A program made the position numbers and the translations under genes. Shown piece by piece: positions 17,344-25,795 of a stretch of 64,000 nt of DNA (positions are counted from its first letter, which is position 1; each line of letters opens with the position of its first letter). Source of the stretch: Brevibacterium marinum (lineage in GTDB: Bacteria; Actinomycetota; Actinomycetes; Actinomycetales; Brevibacteriaceae). The stretch covers positions 3,472,001-3,536,000 of the forward strand of contig NZ_JAATJN010000001.1 in assembly GCF_011927955.1 (NCBI RefSeq), in the 5' to 3' direction. The notes under the pieces were generated by a model. It saw nothing but the letters and a program-made list of their open reading frames with translations, made no database searches and was not told the DNA's origin.

Positions 17344-19947
17344 TCACACCAGGCTGACCGTCTTGGCTCCGCCGAGGCGGGCGAAGCGGTCGGGCTGGCA
17401 GGTGAGCAGGATGACTTGGGCGTTCTGGCCGACAGTGCCGAGGATGACGTTGAGCGCGTTCAGCCGCTCGGCGTCGGCGAAGCCGAAGGCATCGTCGAGG
17501 ACCACGGGTGCCCCCGAATCACTGTCGACGAGCGTGGCCACCGCGAGTCGGCCGATGAGTGCCAGCTGCTCCCTCGTCCCGCCCGAGAGCGATTCGAAGG
17601 GCACGGTGCGTTGGTTCAGTGTGCGTGAGACGATCTCGAGGTCTTCCGAGACCTCCACGGACAGTCCGGCCCCGAAGACGAGTCGACCCAGTCTTTCGAT
17701 CTGTTCCTTGAATGGGGCCACATACTGTCGCTGTGCCTCTTCCTTGTACTTGAACACGGTCGTGCGCAGCAATGCGATCGCCTGCGCCTGACGTTCCAGG
17801 CGAGCCTGTTTCCGCCGAGCGGATTCCATCGTCTCTTCGGCATCGGCAAGCTTCTCGTAGATGCCTTCGCTGGCGCGGTCATCGATGAGGGCCGAGAGAC
17901 GGTCGACTTCTTGTCGCACCTCTTCCCGCTGGGTCTCTTTGCTGCCGACCAGGTTGCGGGCATTCTGCAGCTTCAGGTCCAGGGTGTCCGGGTCGGCGGC
18001 CTGATAGACGACTCGCGCCTCGTCCACCTGCGATTTCACCTTCGACACCCGAGCCCCGGCCACGTCCACCGCTTCCGCCAGATCGGCGTCGGAATCGGCT
18101 TCTCGCGCGTGCGCCAAACTGTTCGTCAGCCGTTCGTGCTGAGTCTCGGCTTCCTGCAGACTGGTCTGCGCACGGACCGTTTCGACTCGCGCATCGTCTC
18201 TGCTCGTTCTTGTCCGTTCGAGCTCGACGCGGGCGGCTTCGACCTCGGCCTGCGCATCGTCTGCTGTCTGTTCGGCTTTCGTGGCTGCCGCTTCGAGATC
18301 GCCGAGTCTGGCGCTGTCCGGTTGCTCGTCGTCCTCGGTGCCCACAATCTGCTGAGCACGAGCGAACGCGGCTTCGAGGTCTTCGCGCCTGTCCTGCCCG
18401 AGGAGGACTGCGAGCGTCGACTCGGCCTCCGCTCTGACTGCTTCCGCGTCCGCGCGGGCATCGGCTCTCTCCCGGGCCTGAGCCACGGAGTCGACGTCGA
18501 GGCGTTCGAGCTCCGCCTCGAATGCCCGCTTCGCAGAGGTCACCGCCTTGTCGAGTTCAACGGGTGAGACACCTGGTCGCACGGTGATATCGGTGATGCC
18601 GTCGATCGTGATCCGAATATCCCTGACGACGGCGAATTCGCCTGCTGAGCCCTCGCCGAGTTCTGTTCCGTCGACGCTGACGCCCTGTGCACCGAGCTGC
18701 CTCGCGTCGATCTGCGCCGCGGCAGCGGTCTTCGCGTTCTCCGCGATCCGCAGTTCGGTCTCGAGTGAGCTCACCGTGTCGACGTCCGCGGACGTGATCG
18801 GGATCGATCCGATCGTCGCCTGGGCACGGCTCTTCTTCTCATCGTGGTCGCGGATGGTTTCGAGTCGGCGTGAGAGATCGGACAGCTCCGTGCGAGCACG
18901 AGCCCTGGACACAGCCTTCGCGGCGGCTTTCACTCGTGTTCGAGCGGAGTCGAGGACCGCCTGTTTCTCTTTGAGTCCCTGCTGTGCGCGCTCGAACTCG
19001 GCGTCCTTGTCGCTCTGCGCCGATTCCAGGTCGGCGACCGTCCTCCGGGTCTCCGTCACAGTCGCCTGACCGGAGTCGACGTCCGCGATGAGCTTCTTGC
19101 GCCTTTCCAGTGCTTCGGCCGCGATCTGCTCATCGCGCTGCGACGATTGCGAGTGTTCGACCGCCTGGTCGAGGACTGCCTTGAGTTCGGCGACGTCCTT
19201 CGCGGACTGTTCGGTCTCGTCTCGCTCCGCAAAGGCCCGTGTCAGGTCGGTGCGCACCTCCTCCAAACGGGTCGCTGATCGAGCATGGCTGTCGACGAGT
19301 TCGTCCATGCCGCGGCTGCGTTCTTTCAGCTCGTCGAAGGCGACTTCGGCGGCAGAGACCTGAGCATTGGCCGCCTTGTAGTCTCCGGTCGCGTTGCCGT
19401 TCTTGGTGAAGTATTTCAGGTACTCGGCTTCGACCTGGTCGAGGAAGTCATCGTGATCGGCGACATCGACGCCCGATTCGTCGAGTGCACTGTGCAGAGC
19501 TTTGATCTGAGCCAGCGGAGCCTGTGCCAGGCTCTCTCCCTGCGCCACGTCGAGGGCGACGAGGAGGTCGACATCGATGGTGTCGGCGAGAATAGCGAGG
19601 AACCGGTCGTGGGCGTCGTCGCTGCTCAGCTGCTCAGGTCTGGGGCCGATGATGTTGAGTTCGGTGAAGGACTGTCTGATCCAGCGCTTGCGGTATCTGA
19701 GCTCGTAGTCACCGGTGCTCAGATGCAGTTCCACGTCCGGCCCCGCATCGACACCGACCGGTTGGGTCTGTTTGACGCTGGCCTTACGCGAACTCGATTT
19801 GTCCTCACGCAGATGGGTGATGGCTTCATGGATCGAGGATTTGCCGGCCTCGTTGGGACCTTCGACGACCGTGACTCCATCACCGAACTCGACTCGGGAG
19901 TCCGCGATGCCGCGATAGTTTCGCAGGTGGATGGAATGGAATCTCAT
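17344..19947 (-). CDS. Rad50/SbcC-like AAA ATPase without a zinc hook
   Basis: An 867-residue SMC-like ATPase. Walker A is GPNEAGKSSIHEA at about residue 33, the ABC signature LSGGTREQLALIGRLA is near 790, and Walker B is VVLDDAFGFAD. Two long coiled-coil arms rich in Glu, Arg and Ala lie between. At the turn (about residues 395-465) there is a small globular hinge with an acidic/beta pattern instead of a CxxC hook; the only cysteine I see is near the C terminus. The start ATG overlaps the nuclease stop codon (ATGA). The longer upstream frame runs through the nuclease gene and is a shadow. A DNA-end-processing role is inferred from the family. Confidence 0.88.
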   Translation of the reverse strand: MRFHSIHLRNYRGIADSRVEFGDGVTVVEGPNEAGKSSIHEAITHLREDKSSSRKASVKQTQPVGVDAGPDVELHLSTGDYELRYRKRWIRQSFTELNIIGPRPEQLSSDDAHDRFLAILADTIDVDLLVALDVAQGESLAQAPLAQIKALHSALDESGVDVADHDDFLDQVEAEYLKYFTKNGNATGDYKAANAQVSAAEVAFDELKERSRGMDELVDSHARSATRLEEVRTDLTRAFAERDETEQSAKDVAELKAVLDQAVEHSQSSQRDEQIAAEALERRKKLIADVDSGQATVTETRRTVADLESAQSDKDAEFERAQQGLKEKQAVLDSARTRVKAAAKAVSRARARTELSDLSRRLETIRDHDEKKSRAQATIGSIPITSADVDTVSSLETELRIAENAKTAAAAQIDARQLGAQGVSVDGTELGEGSAGEFAVVRDIRITIDGITDITVRPGVSPVELDKAVTSAKRAFEAELERLDVDSVAQARERADARADAEAVRAEAESTLAVLLGQDRREDLEAAFARAQQIVGTEDDEQPDSARLGDLEAAATKAEQTADDAQAEVEAARVELERTRTSRDDARVETVRAQTSLQEAETQHERLTNSLAHAREADSDADLAEAVDVAGARVSKVKSQVDEARVVYQAADPDTLDLKLQNARNLVGSKETQREEVRQEVDRLSALIDDRASEGIYEKLADAEETMESARRKQARLERQAQAIALLRTTVFKYKEEAQRQYVAPFKEQIERLGRLVFGAGLSVEVSEDLEIVSRTLNQRTVPFESLSGGTREQLALIGRLAVATLVDSDSGAPVVLDDAFGFADAERLNALNVILGTVGQNAQVILLTCQPDRFARLGGAKTVSLV

Positions 19948-21077
19948 GATCCGCTCCTCGCAAATCGGTAGAGGAGCCCCAGCGCGTCCTGCGCCGCTGA
20001 AGCCGAGGGGGCGTCTCCTGCCGCCGTGACCGCAAGTTCGTCGAGGGTCTCCTGCAGGTATCCGCTCAGCCCGAGGTCGGCGAAGTCCTCGTCGGCGGCG
20101 ATCACGGCGATGTCCGTGTGCCGCTCCCACAGTGCCACCAGCGCGAACAGGTCGGTGGCATGGTCGAGGACCTCGTCGAGCCTCGACTTCGCCGCCGTCG
20201 ACAGGGTTCCTCTGAGGATGAGCCAGACAGCCGTCGAGTCTTTGTCGGGCAGGTCTGCCAGCCGTCGCTCGAGGTGGCCGACGTCCTCCTCCGAGTTCAC
20301 GTCCTCTTCGACGATGAGATATGTCCACCGGCCGATGTGCACCTTCTCCACCGAGCTCGCATGCGTCTGCGGATCGATGTCGACGAGGAGGATGTTTCCG
20401 GGATCGTCCTCCCGCCGAGACGTCACCTCCGGAGCGCCGGGATACCAGATGCGTTCGTCCACGGAGAAGGTGGCGTGACGGTCGCCGAGGGCGATGAACT
20501 GGGCACGATTGCCCCGCAGCACGGTCTTGAGGCTGTCGGCGTCGATCGTCGCCAAGGATTCCCGATCGGGGTCCAGGGTGCTCACGGCACCGTGACCGGC
20601 GACGATGCGCACCGATCCCGGAGCCACCTCGGCGAGGTCATGGGTTGCGTGGGCCACCAGGTCACCTTGGGGACGTTTCGAGAACCACGGGGCGCCGACG
20701 ATCTCGACGCCGGGAACGACCTCGAACGGTTCGCCGTCCCGCAGCACATGGACTTGGTCCGGCTGCCGGGAGGCGAAGGCCGGAGAGTCGTAGATCGAGG
20801 CGGCGTCGAGGGGATCGTGGTTGCCCGGCAGGAGGACGACGGGCACCGTGAACGCGCTGAGAGCCTCGAAGGTGCGGGAGATGATGGCGCGGTCGAGCTG
20901 ATTGGACTCGAATACGTCACCGCAGACGATGACGAACTCACAGGATCGTTCGGCGGCGATCTCACCGATGCGCTTGACCGCGTCAAGGCGGGCACGGTGG
21001 AAACGCGGGCGGGCCTCGGCGCTGAGATAGTGCGCCGTCATGCCCAGCTGCCAGTCTCCTGTGGCGACGAATCTCAT
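19944..21077 (-). CDS. SbcD/Mre11-like metallophosphoesterase (DNA repair exonuclease)
   Basis: A 377-residue calcineurin-like phosphoesterase paired with the ATPase. Motifs are GDWQLG (usual D-x-H becomes D-x-Q), GDVFES, GNHD, GHGAV and LGDRH (usual GHxH becomes DxH). The core metal scaffold is thus present, with two ligand substitutions. GAGGAGG five bases before the ATG supports the start. The gene precedes and overlaps the ATPase, which is the normal order for sbcD-sbcC. The variant ligands may be a subfamily trait rather than loss of activity. Confidence 0.87.
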   Translation of the reverse strand: MRFVATGDWQLGMTAHYLSAEARPRFHRARLDAVKRIGEIAAERSCEFVIVCGDVFESNQLDRAIISRTFEALSAFTVPVVLLPGNHDPLDAASIYDSPAFASRQPDQVHVLRDGEPFEVVPGVEIVGAPWFSKRPQGDLVAHATHDLAEVAPGSVRIVAGHGAVSTLDPDRESLATIDADSLKTVLRGNRAQFIALGDRHATFSVDERIWYPGAPEVTSRREDDPGNILLVDIDPQTHASSVEKVHIGRWTYLIVEEDVNSEEDVGHLERRLADLPDKDSTAVWLILRGTLSTAAKSRLDEVLDHATDLFALVALWERHTDIAVIAADEDFADLGLSGYLQETLDELAVTAAGDAPSASAAQDALGLLYRFARSGS

Positions 21078-21250
21078 CTGTTCCTCCTCGGTTCTTCCCC
21101 ATCCTATGTATGCAGACCCAGCCTACGGATCGGCACCGACACAGGCTGTGATGCAGGTCATGGACAACGCGCGGGAGAGCAGTGGCTGAGCCGACCAGAG
21201 CTGGCTGATCGGCGGACCGTAACCGATCCAATCACCCAGCCGACCCTAAC

Positions 21251-21269
21251 TTAGGTTAGGCTATACACC
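21251..21269. promoter_or_regulatory. DtxR/IdeR-like iron box
   Basis: The 19 bases before the GTG of the ABC ATPase match the DtxR/IdeR consensus TTAGGTTAGSCTAACCTAA at about 14 positions. The left half, TTAGGTTAGGCTA, is perfect. It overlaps a TAnnnT -10 (TAGGCT, 21256-21261). Iron-dependent repression of the importer is predicted. Confidence 0.65.
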
Positions 21270-22130
21270 GTGAACTCCAAGGACACTGTGACCACAACCA
21301 GCCTGCATGCCTCTGACCTCACACTGGGCTACGACCGCACGCCGGTCGTCCATGGTGTTTCCCTCTCGATCGCCCCCGGCCGTGTGACGGCACTCATCGG
21401 TCCCAACGGCAGCGGAAAATCGACTGTGCTTCGGTCCTTGGCGCAGCTGCACCCGGTCAGTTCCGGGGAGGTGACGACCCGGTCCGCGGGAGCGACCACT
21501 TCCGCGACCGCACTGTCGGCGCGTGAATTCGCCCGCACGGTCACACTGCTCTCTCAGTCTCGGCCACATCCCTCCGGGCTGAGCGTGCGCGAGATCGTCG
21601 CCTATGGCCGACATCCGCATCGTCGCCGCTTCTCCTCACTCACCGAGGCCGACAAGACGGCGATCGACAAGGCGCTCGAACTGACCGGGACCGCCCGGAT
21701 GGCCGATCGCTCGGTCGACCGGCTCTCCGGCGGCGAACTCCAAAGGGTGTGGCTGGCCACCTGCCTGGCCCAGGAGACGGGAGTCCTGCTGCTCGACGAA
21801 CCCACGAATCACCTCGACCTGCGCTACCAGGCAGAGATCCTCGACCTCATGCGCGACCTCGCCGACGACCACAGGACCGCGATCGGCGTCGTCCTCCACG
21901 ACCTCAACCATGCGGCAGCCGTCGCCGACGACATCGTGCTGCTCAGCGAAGGACGAATCCGGGCTGCCGGCAGCTGCGAAGAGGTCTTCACCGCCGAGGT
22001 GCTCACCGAGGTCTACGGTCTCCCGATCACCACACGCCTCGACGAGGACACCGGAATGGTGCGCATCGAGGCCCTGCCCCGCCGCCGTCGCTCGGCCCGC
22101 GCACCCGCGCGACTCGCAAGCGCGGTCTGA
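21270..22130 (+). CDS. Iron-siderophore ABC transporter, ATP-binding protein
   Basis: A FepC/FhuC-type ATPase of 286 residues. Walker A is GPNGSGKST (about residue 44), the Q-loop follows TVTLLSQSRPHPSGLSV, the signature is LSGGELQRVWLA, Walker B is VLLLDEPTNHLDL, and the H-loop is LHDLNHAA. The GTG at 21270 directly follows the iron box and would give a nearly leaderless mRNA. A second in-frame GTG at 21288 with AAGGA upstream is an alternative. It heads the siderophore uptake operon with the binding protein and fused permease downstream. Confidence 0.92.
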   Translation: MNSKDTVTTTSLHASDLTLGYDRTPVVHGVSLSIAPGRVTALIGPNGSGKSTVLRSLAQLHPVSSGEVTTRSAGATTSATALSAREFARTVTLLSQSRPHPSGLSVREIVAYGRHPHRRRFSSLTEADKTAIDKALELTGTARMADRSVDRLSGGELQRVWLATCLAQETGVLLLDEPTNHLDLRYQAEILDLMRDLADDHRTAIGVVLHDLNHAAAVADDIVLLSEGRIRAAGSCEEVFTAEVLTEVYGLPITTRLDEDTGMVRIEALPRRRRSARAPARLASAV

Positions 22131-22203
22131 GCTCACATCCCAGCAGCACCATCAGCACCGCCACCGTCAGCAGCACCGTCGAATCCATCATCAGAGAGAA
22201 GCC

Positions 22204-23265
22204 ATGACCCTGACACCCCTGCCCCGAACACGTCCGCGCACGACGACATTCGCCCTCGCCTCCCTCACCGCGGCGTGCGCCCTCACACTGTCGGCCTGCG
22301 GCACCACATCGACCGAGGCTTCGACCGACGGTGGAGACTCGACATCGATTTCAGGATCGTGTGCCGACGACTCGAGCACCACCTCGGCGGAACCGGTCTC
22401 CGTCAAGGACGACACAGGTCATGAGATCGCACTCGATGAACCCGCGGCGAAGGTCGTCTCCCTCGAATGGCAGTACACCGAAGACCTGCTCTCCCTGTGC
22501 GTCAACCCGACCGCCGTCGCCGACGCGAAGGGCTTCACCACCTGGGACACAGCGGAGGAGCTGCCCGAGGACACCGCCGATGTCGGCACCCGCCAGGAGC
22601 CCAACGTCGAGTCGATCCTCGCGGCAGACCCGAACCTCGTCATCATCGAAACGACCGCCCGCGACGACAAGATCGTCGGCCAGCTCGAGGACCAGGGCAT
22701 CGCCGTGATGGCAATGGCCGGTGCCGATGGCGAGGACCCGATCGCCTATATGAAAGACACCTTCAGCACGCTCGCCGAGGTGACCGGCCGCAGCGAGCGC
22801 GCGAACAGCGTCCTCGACGACTTCGACGAGAAGGTCGCGAAGTCGAAGCAGGCCATCGCGGCGGCCGATCCGGAGACGAAGGACTTCGTCTACTTCGACG
22901 GCTGGGTCAACGGGTCGAACGTGGCTCTGCGCCCCTTCGGCCAGGGATCGCTCTTCGGCGAGCTTGGCGAAGAACTGGGCCTGAACAACGTGTGGACCGG
23001 CGAGGTCGATCCGGCATACGGGCTGGGCCAGACCGACATCGAGGGCATTTCGAAGGTCGGCGACGCGAACTTCCTCTACACCGGCACCGACGACCCCGAG
23101 TCCGAGGACTACGTCGAGCTGCTGGAGAAGAACGACCTCTGGTCCGACATCCCGGCCGTCAAGGACGAGCGCACCTATGCGTTCCCGGCCGGCATCTGGA
23201 CCTTCGGAGGCCCCAAGTCCGCCGAACAGGCACTCGACGCCTACGTCGACGCGCTGACCCAGTAG
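22204..23265 (+). CDS. Iron-siderophore ABC transporter, substrate-binding lipoprotein
   Basis: A 353-residue FepB/FecB-type periplasmic-binding lipoprotein. The signal peptide ends in a lipobox LSAC with lipidated Cys at residue 32, followed by a Ser/Thr/Asp-rich linker. The fold is seen in KVVSLEWQYTEDLLSL, ADPNLVIIE and the C-terminal RTYAFPAGIWTFGGP. The ATG at 22204 is chosen over the longer frame, which runs through the ATPase gene. It lies 73 bases after the ATPase and three bases before the permease start, so it is one operon. The xenosiderophore or heme ligand is unknown. Confidence 0.92.
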   Translation: MTLTPLPRTRPRTTTFALASLTAACALTLSACGTTSTEASTDGGDSTSISGSCADDSSTTSAEPVSVKDDTGHEIALDEPAAKVVSLEWQYTEDLLSLCVNPTAVADAKGFTTWDTAEELPEDTADVGTRQEPNVESILAADPNLVIIETTARDDKIVGQLEDQGIAVMAMAGADGEDPIAYMKDTFSTLAEVTGRSERANSVLDDFDEKVAKSKQAIAAADPETKDFVYFDGWVNGSNVALRPFGQGSLFGELGEELGLNNVWTGEVDPAYGLGQTDIEGISKVGDANFLYTGTDDPESEDYVELLEKNDLWSDIPAVKDERTYAFPAGIWTFGGPKSAEQALDAYVDALTQ

Positions 23266-23268
23266 TCC

Positions 23269-25413
23269 ATGACCGCTCCCGCACCCACGACGATGACCAC
23301 GACCGCCTCGGCGAACGAATCGAGGGACTCGACGACCGCTGCACCCATGCGCAGGCCCGGAGCCATCGGAGCACTCTCGGCCACCGGCGTCCTCCTCGGG
23401 CTGCTCCTCGTCCTCGCCCTGATCTCGTTCTGGCACATCACTCAGGGCACCTCGGGGATCGGTTTCCGGGACCTGCTTGCGGCCCTGACCGGAGCATCGG
23501 GCTCCCCCGCCGAGGCGGGCCCCAGTGCCCATGACATCCTCATCGGATCCCGGCTTCCGCGCGTGGGTGCAGGAATACTCGTCGGTGTCGCACTCGGAGT
23601 GGCCGGTGCGCTGTTCCAGTCCCTGGCCCGCAACCCGCTGGCCTCACCGGACACGCTGGCCGTCACGGGCGGCGCATACTTCGCCGTCACCGTGGTCACG
23701 GCCTTCGGTCTCTCGATCCCCGTGTGGGCCTCCGGAGGTGTCGCCTTCATCGGTGGCTTGCTCGCCGCGGCTCTGGTGCTCGGGCTGGCCGGCGGGGCGG
23801 CGTCGTCGACGACTCGATTGGTGCTTGCCGGGACCGCGACCGCCCTGGCGCTGCAGGCGGGCACGTCGACCCTGCTCATCCTGTTCGCCGAGGAGACGAC
23901 GAGCCTGTTCTCGTGGGGTTCTGGCACCCTCAATCAGCTCGACGGCACCGCGGCAGTGCGCAGCATTCCCGTCATCGGTCTCATCATCGTCGCCGCCATC
24001 GTGCTCTCACGACGGCTGGACCTGCTCAGCCTCGGCGATGACGCCGCCTCTGTCCTGGGCGTGCCGATCCGTTCGACCCGGGCGATCGGGATTCTGCTCG
24101 CCGTCATCCTCACGGCCACGGCCGTGACCCTGGCCGGACCGATCGGGTTCGTCGGACTCTGCGCTCCGGTCATCGCCCGACTGCTCGCTCGCCTGCTGCC
24201 GGTGCTGGGCAAGCATGCGGTGATGATTCCGGCCACGGCGCTCATCGGTGCGATCACCGTCATCCTCGCCGATGCGCTGCTGCGCGCGATCGTCGGAGCC
24301 ACCGAGGCGATCACCCTGCCGTCGGGAGTGACGACGACGGTGCTCGGCGCGATCGTCCTCGTGCTGCTGGCCCGCTCGACGCGTTCCTCGGGTCCTGCAC
24401 CGGCGACCTCTGCGGCCAAGTCACGTGCACACGGTCCACGTCGTGCCGCACTGGTCATCGGTATGGCGGTCGTGCTGCTGGTCGTTGTTGCGATCCTCGC
24501 CCTGCTCACGGGAGAACGGTTCTACCTCCTCGGCGATGTGATGCTGTGGATCCAGGACCAGGCGGCACCGGGGATCTCCTTCGCCTTCGACTCCCGCGCC
24601 CCACGTGTGGCAGGTGCCCTGGCCGCCGGTGCCGCTCTCGGACTGTCGGGCACGTTCGTCCAGGCCGGCGCCCGCAACCCGTTGGCCGAGCCGGGTCTGC
24701 TCGGCATCACCGGCGGCGCCGGGCTGGGGGCCGTCATCGTCGTCACACTGGTTCCGGGCGCCACCGTTGTGCTGATTTCGAGCGTGGGAGTCGTCGGTGC
24801 ACTCGTGGCCTTCGCCATCGTCTACGGGCTCTCATGGCGCGGTGGGATGAACACCGACAGGCTCGTACTCATCGGCATCGGCATGTGGTTCGGCTTCACC
24901 GCTCTGACCACGCTGTTCCTCGTCCGGGCGAATCCGTGGGACACACCGGCACTGTTCACCTGGCTCTCCGGGTCGACCTACGGTCGTGCCTGGGTCGATG
25001 TCGCACCCGTGTCACTCGTCATCCTCATCGCGATTCCGTTGGCCTTCGTCTGGACTCGCGAGCTCGATCTGCTGGCCCTCGACGACGATACGCCGAGGCT
25101 GGTCGGCGTCCCACGTGAACCCGTCCGTCTGGCCGTGCTCATCACCGCCGCGGTGCTTGCCGCCGTCAGCGTCTCGGCCGTCGGCGTGGTCGGATTCATC
25201 GGGCTCGTCGCTCCGCACGCCGCCCGTGCCCTCGTTGGCAGCCGGCATGCCCGAGTGGTCCCGACTGCCATGCTCCTCGGCGCGCTGGGCCTTGTCGGCG
25301 CCGATGCCCTGGGCCGTACGGTTATCGCCCCCGCCCAGATTCCCGCGGGTCTCATCGTCGCCCTCATCGGCGCCCCCTACTTCGTGTACCTGCTGGCACG
25401 CTCGCGGGCCTGA
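23269..25413 (+). CDS. Iron-siderophore ABC transporter, fused FecCD permease
   Basis: A 714-residue membrane protein containing two complete FecCD permease domains in tandem, as in FhuB. Each half carries the ARNPLA segment (QSLARNPLASPDTLAVTGGA and QAGARNPLAEPGLLGITGGA) and the coupling segment (PIGFVGLCAPVIARLL and VVGFIGLVAPHAARAL). About twenty membrane helices are expected. A single fused permease explains why only one permease gene is present with one ATPase and one binding protein. Confidence 0.93.
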   Translation: MTAPAPTTMTTTASANESRDSTTAAPMRRPGAIGALSATGVLLGLLLVLALISFWHITQGTSGIGFRDLLAALTGASGSPAEAGPSAHDILIGSRLPRVGAGILVGVALGVAGALFQSLARNPLASPDTLAVTGGAYFAVTVVTAFGLSIPVWASGGVAFIGGLLAAALVLGLAGGAASSTTRLVLAGTATALALQAGTSTLLILFAEETTSLFSWGSGTLNQLDGTAAVRSIPVIGLIIVAAIVLSRRLDLLSLGDDAASVLGVPIRSTRAIGILLAVILTATAVTLAGPIGFVGLCAPVIARLLARLLPVLGKHAVMIPATALIGAITVILADALLRAIVGATEAITLPSGVTTTVLGAIVLVLLARSTRSSGPAPATSAAKSRAHGPRRAALVIGMAVVLLVVVAILALLTGERFYLLGDVMLWIQDQAAPGISFAFDSRAPRVAGALAAGAALGLSGTFVQAGARNPLAEPGLLGITGGAGLGAVIVVTLVPGATVVLISSVGVVGALVAFAIVYGLSWRGGMNTDRLVLIGIGMWFGFTALTTLFLVRANPWDTPALFTWLSGSTYGRAWVDVAPVSLVILIAIPLAFVWTRELDLLALDDDTPRLVGVPREPVRLAVLITAAVLAAVSVSAVGVVGFIGLVAPHAARALVGSRHARVVPTAMLLGALGLVGADALGRTVIAPAQIPAGLIVALIGAPYFVYLLARSRA

Positions 25414-25795
25414 GAAGTCGGCAGCTGCCCCAGCGAGCACCCGCCCCAGCGTGCAGCCACCCAGCGTGTAGACGCCCAGCACACAACCGCTTGCCGAAGG
25501 TGCAGGCGTCCATTACAAGTGGTGCACCTGCGTACGTGCGCCCAGCGGGTGTTGCGGCCCACTGCACGGGCCGCCCCCCGTGTAGGCGTCGCCCCACCGT
25601 GCGGGCGCCACGTGTGGTCCCGCTGCGCGGCTGCCACATGGGCGCAGTGGGTGTTCCACCCCTGGCTCGAACCCGCAAGTCGGGGCATTGGCAGAATGCC
25701 ACAGCGGAAAACACTCAGCATTGTGGCATGCCTGATTGAACGGGGACTGGTTGAGACTTAGTGTGAGCTACAACACCTAACGTAAGGAATCTCAC
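25414..25795. repeat. Gene-free region with degenerate GTGCGGGCGTC-type repeats
   Basis: No plausible gene is present. The region holds several degenerate copies of GTGYRGGCGYC spaced roughly 20-35 bases apart. It includes a 58-bp element (25500-25557) also found at 33632-33689. An 8-bp inverted repeat ATGCCACA/TGTGGCAT (25697-25704 and 25733-25740) lies upstream of the peptide importer operon. Reading frames here are GC-driven shadows. Confidence 0.6.
25500..25557. repeat. 58-bp dispersed repeat, copy A
   Basis: Aligns without gaps to 33632-33689 at about 48 of 58 positions. The best-conserved blocks are ACAAGTGGYGCACC and AGCGGGTGTTGCGG. Both copies lie outside genes, flanking the peptide/isoaspartyl operon. 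Confidence 0.6.

Noticed and set aside
17344..20328. A 994-residue version of the Rad50-like protein
   Set aside because: The first 127 residues run through the nuclease gene in another frame and are Arg/Gly-rich shadow; the ATGA overlap at 19947 is the natural start.
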